The translations under genes were made by a program, and so were the position numbers. Positions 55,142-64,000 of a DNA stretch of 64,000 nucleotides are shown here, piece after piece; the stretch's first letter is position 1, and each line of letters opens with the position of its first letter. This DNA comes from Antedon mediterranea (Eukaryota > Echinodermata > Crinoidea > Comatulida > Antedonidae), in contig NC_092670.1 of NCBI RefSeq assembly GCF_964355755.1, positions 37,931,795-37,995,794 of the forward strand. The letters are read 5' to 3'. The notes below the pieces were generated by a model. That model ran no database searches, was not told the DNA's origin, and worked only from the letters and a program-made list of their open reading frames with translations.

Positions 55142-55800
55142 GTTGATTTGATTTGAATTCATTTGGAAAATCATCATAAAAAATACATACAAAGTGATAA
55201 CATAAATTACGGACATTACAAATAATACATTTATAAAAGATTTTCCAGGATAGCCCAAAAAGCTTATCAGCTTATTTCCATTGGGATCCTTTACAATCTA
55301 AAATAAAAACATTACAAAATATTGCATTAAACACGTAAATATAACAAAAACAATAATATAAAAAACAAGTTAAATTAAAGACTATGATTGACTTATATAG
55401 TTATTTGGTAGAACAGAAATGTGATTTAACATTTTTCTTAAAATTAAATTTGTTTTCTATTTGCTGAATGGAATGAGGTAGGTTATTCCATGCCTTTATG
55501 CCTGTATAATAAAACGTAGATATTTGACTATCAGATTTAGGAACTGAAAATCCATTGACCTTACTTCTAGTCATATAATGGTGGTTAGATGAAACTCTTT
55601 TAAACTTTTCAGTTAAATAAGGTACTGATTTTCCATAAAAAATCTTATGAACATGATTAAGTTTGAGTTGGCAAATTCTATCCTCTAGACATAATTGACC
55701 GATTTGGTTCAGTTCGTCTTTACCAATATGTGCACGATCATTTTTATTTAATATAAACCTAGCAACTTTATTTTGACTGGTTTGAAGTCTGTTATTCACG
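55142..55800 (-). pseudogene. LINE ORF2 C-terminus and 3' UTR inserted in the left arm
   Basis: On the minus strand: LQTSQNKVARFILNKNDRAH, YLTEKFKRVSSNHHYMTRSK, IKAWNNLPHSIQQIENKF, stop at 55401, then a 3' UTR including GGGCTATCCTGGAAAATC. This is the standard post-RT end of a non-LTR retrotransposon. The right arm reads straight across this position (about 58130-58160), so this is a 5'-truncated insertion. Confidence 0.85.
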
Positions 55801-56940
55801 TCTGCTTCGCATTTACACATCTCGGTACATTATAGATCCATATATTGGCCTGGAGATGTGCACGTAGTATGTGCTGGTGCAACGCTCCAGAAGTTGGTGG
55901 CAATTTTTCCACACCTTGATTATTTGGCAGTGTTTTGAACCGCTGACACCCTTTTAGTTCCAAGAAGACTGCACAGAAACTTCTCGCATCCTGCCTTCCC
56001 ATTGAAAGATGGCATATTATTTTTTCCGAGTTTGACTAGAGCTTCTATGATGTGAGGAGGTGACTTCATATACAATCTTAAAGATGTATTGTCCCTTTGA
56101 CTAATTCCAAAAAAATAATAAATTAAAGAATTCGAAAAAAGGTGGGTCATTTTGAAGTATCATAATAGTTATTAACTATCACCAAAAAATTTTCGAATAA
56201 AAAAAAAAAATTTCACTGAAATACAGACGTTTTTTGGTTTAAAAAATAACTTTGACTTCCAGTCAAAGTTTTCAATCAAAACATATCCCATAATGAAACG
56301 CGCTTGTTTGGCTACTCTGTATGCATAATCATAAAACTTCCTCATGATCTGTGTGAAAATACCTTCTTAACCGTGACGAGTTTTAAACAATCCTAATTTA
56401 GCATATACATAATGCATACTCATGGTTTGAAATCTTTGTTTACTTTCGCTCGTGACGATTTTCCAGATGAAATGTAATCAAACTAATTTACCTGTTAATT
56501 ACGTAAACTTGTTGTTTTTGGCTCAAATTTTCGACTTAAAGTGAATAACTTTAATATTACTTTGATATGGCCACTTTAAATTTAGAATATTTTGACCTTC
56601 ATTTTTTTGTGTTTCAAGGGACAATACATCTTTAAAAGCTGTTTTTTTCCTGTGACCCGTAACACCACATCCAGTGATAGCATAGAAACCTGGTAGTCCG
56701 GCTGCCTTTTCTGGTCCAAGGTGATCGTATATTGGTTGAAGAGTAATTCTTCTTCCTGTTTCAGCTGTGCCTGAGTGTTAAAATTCCAGTATTTTCCCCC
56801 AACTGTTGTAGGCGCCTTAGAATTAAAACAAACCAGTCGGTATCTTGCGTGAAGAAGTCGACTTCATTTCCTGGTGTAGATGCTATTTCAATGCCATGAG
56901 GGATCATTAGTGTGTCTACCTCTTCTTGGGTGTTCACGTG
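55800..56940 (-). pseudogene. Left-arm copy of the TE-associated protein gene, broken
   Basis: Minus-strand remnants: YMKSPPHIIEALVKLGKNN, AGCEKFLCSLLGTKR, LPNNQGVEKLPPTSGALHQH and ILRAHLQANIWIYN. They mirror 57550-57920 with frame breaks and a 557-bp TTAA insertion at about 56077-56637. No functional product is expected. Confidence 0.75.
56077..56637. mobile_element. TTAA MITE inserted in the left arm
   Basis: Ends TTAAAGATGTATTGTCCC and GGGACAATACATCTTTAA; about 553 bp between TTAA copies. The right arm has the uninterrupted CAGCTTTTAAGATGTATATG at about 57648-57665, the empty site with one TTAA. TTAA duplication is typical of piggyBac-type elements. Confidence 0.83.
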
Positions 56941-56976
56941 ACTGTTACAATAGGATGATTAATATCACCTCAGCCT

Positions 56977-58160
56977 GTGAATCGCTATCTCATCATCGAT
57001 GGAATGGCAGTTGTTCAAACTCTTATGAATGTTCAGACTTTTACCACCTGCAAAGATTTTGTGGAGGCATTTGTAGCCTGCATAGATTCTCTACTTAACA
57101 AATACATTTATGTTGGTGGACGTGTTGTCTTTGACAATTATGAGAAGACACTTTCGCTTAAAGACGATATCCGATATCAATCATCTCCTCCTAACATTGT
57201 GGAAATTATTGTGGAAGATTCCACACTGATTAAAAACAAAGCAATATTCTTTTCAAGCAACACGACAAAAGATCAACTCACAATTTATCTTGCCGACAAA
57301 TCAGTACGAAATTGTAAACATCCTATTGTAACAGTCATGCGACAAGATGAACACAAACACACCTGAACATTCCCCAACAACACCTGTGAGCACCCAAAGA
57401 AGAGGTAGATATACTAATGATACCTCATGGTATTGAAGTAGCATCTACACCAGGAAATGAAGTCGACTTATTTGTTTTAATTTTAAGGCGCCTACAACAG
57501 TTAGGGGAAAATTCTGGTATTTTAACAGGCACAGCTGAAACAAGAAGAATTGCTCTTTAATCAATATACGATCCCCTTGGACCGGAAAAGGCAGCCTAGA
57601 CTACCAGGTTTCCATGCTATCACTGGATGTACACAGGAAGAAACAGCTTTTAAGATGTATATGAAGTCATCTCCTCACATCATAGAAGCGTTAGTCAAAC
57701 TCGGAGAAGACAATGTGCCATCTTTCAATGTGAAGGCAGGATGCGAGGAGTTTCTGTGTGGTCTTATTGAAACTAAAAGGGTGTCAGCCAAAGATTCATC
57801 AACCCTGAGATGGAAACGGTTCAAAACACTGCCAAATAATCAAGGTGTGGAAAAATTGCCACCAACGTCTGGAGCGTTGCACCAGCACATACTACAGGCC
57901 AATATATATGGAGCCATGTAACTATTGACCCAATAATTCCCGATCCATGCCAAAACTTGGCTGGTTTATAGAGAACAGTAAACTAAGACCAGTATTATAC
58001 GAGAAGCAAACTGCTCCAGAAGCAGTTGTGGAGCTAATACGGTGTTCATGTTTAAGTACATGTTCCCATAATACATGCACGTGCAAGAAAAACAATCTAC
58101 AATATACCGAGATGTGTAAATGCGAAACAGACGAGAATAACTGTCACAATATATGACCAT
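56977..58160 (+). pseudogene. Eroded gene of a TE-associated invertebrate protein family
   Basis: Plus-strand segments in order but in different frames: YLIIDGMAVVQTLMNVQTF and VGGRVVFDNYEKTLSLKDD (56977-57366); IPHGIEVASTPGNEVDLF (about 57419-57490); LPGFHAITGCTQEETAF, YMKSSPHIIEALVKLGEDN, GVEKLPPTSGALHQHIL (57590-57920); and a Cys-rich end with CSCLSTCSHNTCTCKKN and MCKCE (57947-58156). I recognise the N-terminal DGMA..Q/VVFD.Y, the HAITGCD-like block, the PPTS..L..HILRA block and the Cys cluster as recurring together in uncharacterised multicopy proteins of invertebrates. Several frameshifts make it non-functional. Function unknown; a PIN-like nuclease fold for the N-terminus is a guess. 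Confidence 0.65.
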
Positions 58161-59550
58161 TGTTGTCTACATCCGATTCGGACAGTGATAGTGATAACGA
58201 AAGTGACGACGAATAAGTAAAGTAATTAAACACAAATATTATTATGTTGTTATGTTGGTTCCTTTATAGCCCATGTATTTAATCAAAGTTAAAGAAAAAA
58301 CAATTTTATTATGTGGCCATTTCAGATAAAAATGGCGGCCATGTTGGATAAAATGGCGACCATTTTGGTTGAAATGTCAGTCATTGTTCTGTTACACAAA
58401 TGATGTGAAATATTATTTAAACATTGTTACTTATATGACTGAATTTCCATCTCGATAAAACATCTTTTAATGCCATAAACTTACAATATTTTAAAAAAAT
58501 TTGTCAAAAATGGCGACCAATTTGAAATTGCTGCCAACCCCCCTTGCCTATAAACACAAAATGGAAAAAATACTTTTTGGATTCAGTGATGTCTATTCTA
58601 CAACATATCCAATTGTAAATATAGGTGAATAAAAAAATATTTGATTGATATATGTGGCAATTTTAGATAAAATGGTAGCCATGTTGGCTAAAATGACCAT
58701 TTTGACTTGTTCAGTTACAAATATGATGTGAAATATTATTTAAACATTTATTGTTACTTTTATGATTGAATTTCTATCTTGATAACATCTTTTAATGTCA
58801 TAAACTTACAATATTTGAAACAATTTTGTCCAAAATGGCGGCCATTTTGAAATGGCTGCCAATCCCCCTTGCGTATGAAAAAAAAAATGGAGCAAATACT
58901 TTTTGGATTCAGTGATGTCTATTCTACAACATATCTAATTTTTACCAAATATATGTGAATAAAAGTTTAAAAAAATATTTGATTGATATATGTGGCCATT
59001 TTAGATAAAATGGTGGCCATGTTGGATAAAATGGCAGCCATTTTGGGCATAATGCCGGCCATTTTGGCTTGTTCAGTTACAAAAATGATGTGAAATATTA
59101 TGTGAACATTTATTGTTACTTTTATGATTGAATTTCTATCTCGATAACATCTTTTAATGCCATATACTTACAATATTTTGTCCAAAATGGCGGCCATTTT
59201 GAAATGGCTGCCAACCCCCCTTGCGTATGAAAAAAAAAATGGAGCAAATACTTTTTGGATTCAGTGATGTCTATTCTACAACATATCCAAATTTTATCAA
59301 ATATAGCAAAAAAAAATGCAACTTTCCAAAATATCCTAGACTAAATCATGAGTAGGAACCGACGACGCAACAGTGCTGCAAACATCACAGGTTTCATTTC
59401 TCGCAGGCGGGGGAAAACACAATTATAGGAAGGGCATTTGCTTACGTTGCGTGTAGTGCATTACGCTGCGTCGCTAGTGCGATGTTTGCAGCGCTGTTGC
59501 GTCGTCAGTTCCCACTTGTGATTACGCAATACAGCACTTTGCGTCAAAAC

Positions 59551-59909
59551 GAGCGAGTCAAATGGCCGAGCGGTTAAGGCAGGGGCGCCGTTTACCGTAC
59601 CTTAAGATCCAACACCATCGGCAAGGGTTCGAGGCCGATTCGCTCCTAGTTCTGGTGGTGGAACAAGTCTTCTCGGATAAGGACTATAAACCGTAGGTCC
59701 AGTGTACACAGTTATAACCTGTGTGCACTTAAAAGAACCCAGTTCATTATTCGAAATGAGTAGGGGGTTACCCCGGTGAACTGGTTCACAAAATAGCCCC
59801 TGTATCAGGGGGATTACCACCTATCTGATAGGACAGTAATAATTCACTATTGTTAATCCTTGGTCACATTGCCTAAAGACATAATAAAAAAAAAATAATA
59901 AAATAAAAC
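59551..59909 (+). mobile_element. tRNA-derived SINE
   Basis: A tRNA-like head with GAGCGAGTCAAATGGCCGAG, CGGTTAAGGC, B box GGTTCGAGGCC and closing GATTCGCTC; the body AAGTCTTCTCGGATAAGGAC, TCCAGTGTACACAG, GAAATGAGTAGGGGGTTACC is shared with 12432-12630. An A-rich end (AATAAAAAAAAAATAATAAA) follows at about 59880-59908. Inserted in the right side of the palindromic element. Confidence 0.83.
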
Positions 59910-59976
59910 ATCGCTGCGTTTCGTTACGTTGCGTCGCGTCGCTGTGGAAACCACGCTTTATAGGAATATTAGGTAA

Positions 59977-61387
59977 AGGCTGGTTTCCTGTCGACGTAAG
60001 AAGTTGAATTTTGCAACGATTCTTGCGTTTCATACGTTTCTTACGTCTCTTACGAAAGTTGAGAACAAATTGACGTCGTTGACGTTAGTCAAGATCGTGT
60101 CGGGCCACAGAGAAACATCTGTAGTTATGCTGCTCCCGAAAGTTGAAATTTTGGCTGTGAAACACACGTCGTATGCTTACGTCGATTTTAGTGTTGTTAC
60201 GAAAGTTGAAATTTTTTTCTTACGTCGGTCGGATTTATGACGTATTTGAAACAACATCTATGATTGGTGTTTCTTTTTAGAGCGGGTTTTATCATTTTTC
60301 GCGCGAAATGTTGAATGTTGTTATTGTACCTGTAGCTACTCAGTGTCAGTGCAGCACACCAACATATTATTTTTAGTAGATATGCTAGGCCCTAGTATTA
60401 GTGATAATACTTAATTAATACTGTACTAATAGGAATGGATTTGACCAAAATATCAAACTAGCCTAGGAGCCAGGCTAATAGGCTAGGCCTATGCACTATT
60501 GTATGAACCAAAATATGAATTAATTATTCTGGCCTTAGTAGGCCTAGCCTTAAATAGTTTTCAAAATTAAAAAACGGCAAATCATTTCGGGATTCCTATT
60601 ATTATTAGACCTACCTATGGGCCCAGGCATACCAAAATATAATTTATATTGACAAAACAATATAAATTATACAAAATCAAGCAAACATTTTTTTTTAAAG
60701 TTACATAATAATATTATATTGCTTACAAGGGCTTTCTATATCTTATCTTGTTGCAAATGTTCATTTTCGCGACGTTTCTACCGACAAATAGAACAGAAGA
60801 ATGTCGAATGTTTCAATGCGGATTGTTTATTGCACGTCCATAAATAAGAGTATTATATTTTGATGTGAGTTGTAAACTCCCTGATTAGAACAATATTATA
60901 TTGAAACTACTGTGCATTTGTAAAGTATGTACATTGTACAACATCGTAAAGTGGGCTAAAATTGTAGTAGTACGGTAAATACATACAAATGTTATTGTCC
61001 GGCTATATTTCACTGTAAGGTCATACACATTACGTCATAACTCTTGTCGCTCATTGGTTGCTTGTTACGATTGCGCTTACGTCTCTTGCGAAAGTTGACT
61101 TCAAGTCAACTTTCGTAAGAGACGTAAGAAACGTGACGCAAGGGCGTTCATTCAAGCGTAAGATAAAAAATCCCGGTTTCCTGTAAAATCGGAAGAAAAC
61201 GTCGTAACGCAACAATTGTTAGGTCATCGGTTTCCTGTAAAATCGTTTGTCGTTACCATTTTTCTTACGTTACGTCGATTTTATAAATTTTCGATCGTAA
61301 TCGGTTTCCTGTAAAATCCGCATTTCTTACGACAAATCGACGTAGTCGCAACAAAAGTGATGTTCTTACGTCGACAGGAAACCAGCC
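59977..61387. mobile_element. 1.4-kb inverted-repeat element with TAA duplication
   Basis: Ends AGGCTGGTTTCCTGTCGACG and, at the right, CGTCGACAGGAAACCAGCCT are exact inverses; TAA flanks both. The interior is built of ACGTAAGAAAC / GTTTCTTACGT words in both orientations, with an internal palindrome around AAGTTGACTTCAAGTCAACTT at about 61092-61112 and repeated GGTTTCCTGTAAAATC at 61170-61320. No coding region recognised. Confidence 0.85.
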
Positions 61388-61889
61388 TTAATGCAGCATC
61401 ACAGTGTATTTAGCATGTATCGCCTATAGTATCATAGACCATAACCTACTGTAATCCTTAACTCAAACTACATGATACAGGCATGTCTTATGTGGTTATT
61501 TAACACTGAGAATTGGACAACTCCTAATCATGGAGGTATATATTCTGGGTTGACATAATATTAGTAAAAAGATATTTTTTTTCCACTTATGGCGTTTCAT
61601 ACGTATACTACTTGAGCTTGTACTTCAGACAAAAATCAAAAAGCCTCGAAATAACTAGACTTGGGCAAATCTGCTGGGTATATAATTCCATGTCCTAATC
61701 ATGATGTCACATAGCAGTTGCAGTAACCATGGTAAAATTGTAAATTACATCATATAATACCGTAGTACATATCAGTTAATCAATAACCTTCAAATATCTT
61801 TCCAGTAATGAGCTACATTTTTAAAATACCTTTCTGCCTTTCATATAAAAACAGCAAATATCACGCGTATCCCACTAAATTACACATAA
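61388..61889. other. Intergenic; repeat fragments only
   Basis: No gene seen. ATGGCGTTTCATACGTATAC and GCCTCGAAATAACTAGACTT near 61590-61670 recur, in the other orientation, at 30680-30760; a shorter match is at 63550-63600. Confidence 0.45.
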
Positions 61890-63328
61890 CTAGATGGTAC
61901 GCTCGCTTCGCTCGCGTACCATCTAGGTCGTGCCCACAGATGGTTCTCGAATACATAATAATTTCAGCGTTAAAAAACTGGCGATTTTAAATGTACGTAC
62001 AATAATACATGTCGTTTACAGGAACGAATAAATAGACACTGATTTATGTACTCAACTAAAATTAGCACCCTGAGAATTACTTCCGAAAGAGAAACTTGTC
62101 ACAAAATGAGACCAATTGTTTAAGTCAAATTTAAACAAACTTAATTTGTGTTTTGTATGTAACATTAGGGGTGAGGGATGGGGAAGAGGGTGGGTGCAAA
62201 GAGAAACAATTTTTAAATATATTAAATATATTCTTTATCCATTTAGTAACGAAATATTAATTGTTTTCATGTTTTACAAATAATATATCAGTAAACACAG
62301 TAAAACATTGCTATGTAACACTTTGTTGAAACTATCACCGTCCTAGTCGATTGAAATAGTACAGTACATGTAACGATACATCACTACGACGTGTATGTTT
62401 ATATAATGTAAAACAATTTGTGAAAACCACCTCTATTCGGGGAAAATCATAAAATCGATTTACTCGTCAATAAAAATTAAATTATCTAACTCAACTTTAT
62501 TAGTAGGCCTAATGGTTTTCAATTGTTTCTTAGAGCCAATTCATACTTAAGTTGGTTCCTACCCTACCCACCAAAGTTGTTCTGCGTTTAGGGGATTTGA
62601 TGCACCGTAGGCCTATCCTCTACTGGCTTTACAACGCTACTCATGCCAGTGAGGGAAGGGTGATGATGTGGGTGGTTTAAATGCAATAATAAAGATTTGT
62701 ACATAATATACGGCGACTGAAAACGCTAGCTCATTATCCGTTAAAAAAAAATTATATCCAACCTCTGCAGCACATTGAAAAAAAATGGATCGAATTTCTG
62801 TTATGAGTATACAGTACTTGCCTTTACGACGCCTGAGGGAATAGACACTTGTGGAACAGAGATTGGAATGTTCCATTCATCGCAAATCAATACATTTGTA
62901 TAAACGTATATTAAATCTATCAAAATAGTATTTTTTTAAGAAAAGCGGCCTGTCTTCAACATTATGATGCTGTACTCGAGCTGATCAACCGGTTTTCAGC
63001 CATTAAAAACAATTATCGTAGGAGGAGATAGGAAAATGCGAAGCATCCTCGTATTATTGTCTGTGGGTATTTTTCAAGACGGACATCCATTAGACAGTGT
63101 ATACCACGATCGAAAAACACCCCTATTTGGGGCAAATCGTTGAACCTAAATTCGTTTTAATTGTCAATAACTAATTATCTAACTCAATTTAATTAGTAAA
63201 CAGGGTTACATCAGGTGGTTAAAATCAGTACCGAGATTCTAACCAACTTTATATACCATCGAGTAAACATTCTAGAAAAAACGCGCGATTTACCGAATTT
63301 TGCCCTTACGTAAATTTATATATAGATA
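61890..63328 (-). mobile_element. Copy C of the CTAG-ended element
   Basis: Starts with the hairpin CTAGATGGTACGCTCGCTTC...GCTCGCGTACCATCTAG and continues as the inverse of about 40640-39050, without the LINE insertion. The 3' limit near TACGTAAATTTATATATAGA matches 39040. Open frames inside (for example 62637-62876) have no recognisable domain. Confidence 0.78.
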
Positions 63329-63485
63329 TTGTTACACCCACGACAATGGTAAAAAACACTATAGTTCTTTATACAGTAGATCGTCACGTGGACACATTTC
63401 ATTGACTCATTCGTTTCGCAGGTGTACTACCTTGAATAGTTAATCTCTTGGCTCTAGACGGATTTTTTAAAACTTAATATTAGTT

Positions 63486-63528
63486 TAACCATGGAGTAAA
63501 GAATAAATTCTTTACTCCATGGTTTAAC
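63486..63528. repeat. Short perfect palindrome
   Basis: TTTAACCATGGAGTAAAGAA, a 4-base centre, then the inverse. It resembles the palindrome at 49349-49387 in its AACCATGGAG arm. Confidence 0.8.
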
Positions 63529-63815
63529 TTTTAAAAGAAATGTTTTGGCACATATGGCGTTTCATACGTTTACTACATGAGCTTGTATTTTAGACAAACA
63601 TCGACAAGCCGACTGGTGAACTAAGGTGTGGTTTAGAACGCAACACAGCGAAGTTTTGACGCAACGTTCTGTATTGCGTAATCACAAGTGAGAACCGACG
63701 AGGCAACAATTCTGCAAACATCGCAGGTTTGATTTCACGCAGGCGGCCGGGGGAAACACAATTATTGGAAGGGCATTTTCTTACGTTGCGTAGGTTGCGT
63801 CACATTGCGTATTAA

Positions 63816-63994
63816 AGCGTGGTTCCCACTAGCGACGCAACGCAAGGACGTAACGCAACGCAAGTGAATTGACCAATCACAAGCGATGGCTTATTCGCTT
63901 GTGATTGCTAACTTTCTATAACTTCGCTTGTCATTGGTTAAAACGCTTCCGTTGCGTTTACGTCCTTGCGTTACGTTCTAGTGGGAACCAAGCT
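63816..63994. mobile_element. Complete TGGTTCCCACTAG MITE with TAA duplication
   Basis: 179 bp. Left AGCGTGGTTCCCACTAGCGA; right end inverse AGCTTGGTTCCCACTAGAAC; TAA at 63813-63815 and 63995-63997. The interior is nearly palindromic: CCAATCACAAGCGATGGCTT...CGCTTGTGATTGC and CGCAAGGACGTAA...TTACGTCCTTGCG. Its termini are those of the 5.75-kb element at 54204. Confidence 0.87.
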
Positions 63995-64000
63995 TAAGTG

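Larger units (their letters stand above)
54204..59957. mobile_element. 5.75-kb palindromic transposon with TTA duplication
   Basis: Left end AGCGTGGTTCCCACTAGCGA, right end (minus strand) AGCGTGGTTTCCACAGCGAC; TTA flanks at 54201-54203 and 59958-59960. The interior is a large inverted repeat: left arm about 54290-56940, right arm about 57386-59340, spacer about 445 bp. Arms share blocks of AAATGGCNGCCATTTT motifs, GGATTCAGTGATGTCTATTC, and the coding remnants described separately. The left arm carries a LINE fragment and a TTAA MITE that the right arm lacks; the right arm carries a SINE at 59551. TWA duplications suggest PIF/Harbinger-like mobilisation, but no DDE transposase is recognised. 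Confidence 0.82.

Noticed and set aside
59551-59650. A tRNA gene of the Ser/Leu type
   Set aside because: Box A and B are present, but spacing is irregular, the body continues without a terminator, and the same body follows the head at 12432; it is a SINE.

Overview
This is a eukaryotic nuclear window, very probably from a marine invertebrate deuterostome. An echinoderm is my best guess, from the A+T-rich introns, the recurrent AGGCCTA words and the gene content; I cannot fix the species. The evidence is spliced genes with GT-AG introns, one AT-AC intron, and dense transposon debris.

Layout. (1) 1.65-5.17 kb, minus strand: an eight-exon class II (plant-type) ribose-phosphate pyrophosphokinase, complete at 368 codons. 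(2) 5.73-17.73 kb, plus strand, head-to-head with it: a complete 19-coding-exon SRRT/ARS2 gene (934 codons) with one U12-type AT-AC intron. (3) 18-22 kb: repeats only. (4) 22.6-24.2 kb, plus: an intronless-looking single-pass membrane protein with an Ig-like ectodomain, not recognised further. (5) 26.1-29.2 kb, minus: a secreted F5/8C-Thr-rich mucin-PAN protein. (6) 30.1-38.1 kb, minus: TTC38, 12 of probably 13 coding exons. (7) 38.7-47 kb: nested transposons. (8) 47-52 kb: duplicated and tandem repeats. (9) 52.2-54.2 kb, minus: a paralogue of the mucin-PAN tail carrying a different cysteine-rich head. (10) 54.2-60 kb: a 5.75-kb palindromic transposon with a TTA duplication, holding an eroded gene of a TE-associated protein family. 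(11) 60-64 kb: more inverted-repeat elements.

The genes do not form a pathway. PRS and SRRT are housekeeping genes likely to share a promoter region. The two mucin-PAN genes look like extracellular lectin or mucus proteins that share a tail by duplication. The most distinctive features are the mobile DNA: about 15 copies of one palindromic TAA-flanked MITE, some expanded into an internal minisatellite; a hAT-like element nested in another repeat with an exact 8-bp duplication; and the 5.75-kb palindrome, in which one arm preserves the empty site for an insertion in the other arm. All splice sites and repeat boundaries were read by eye.
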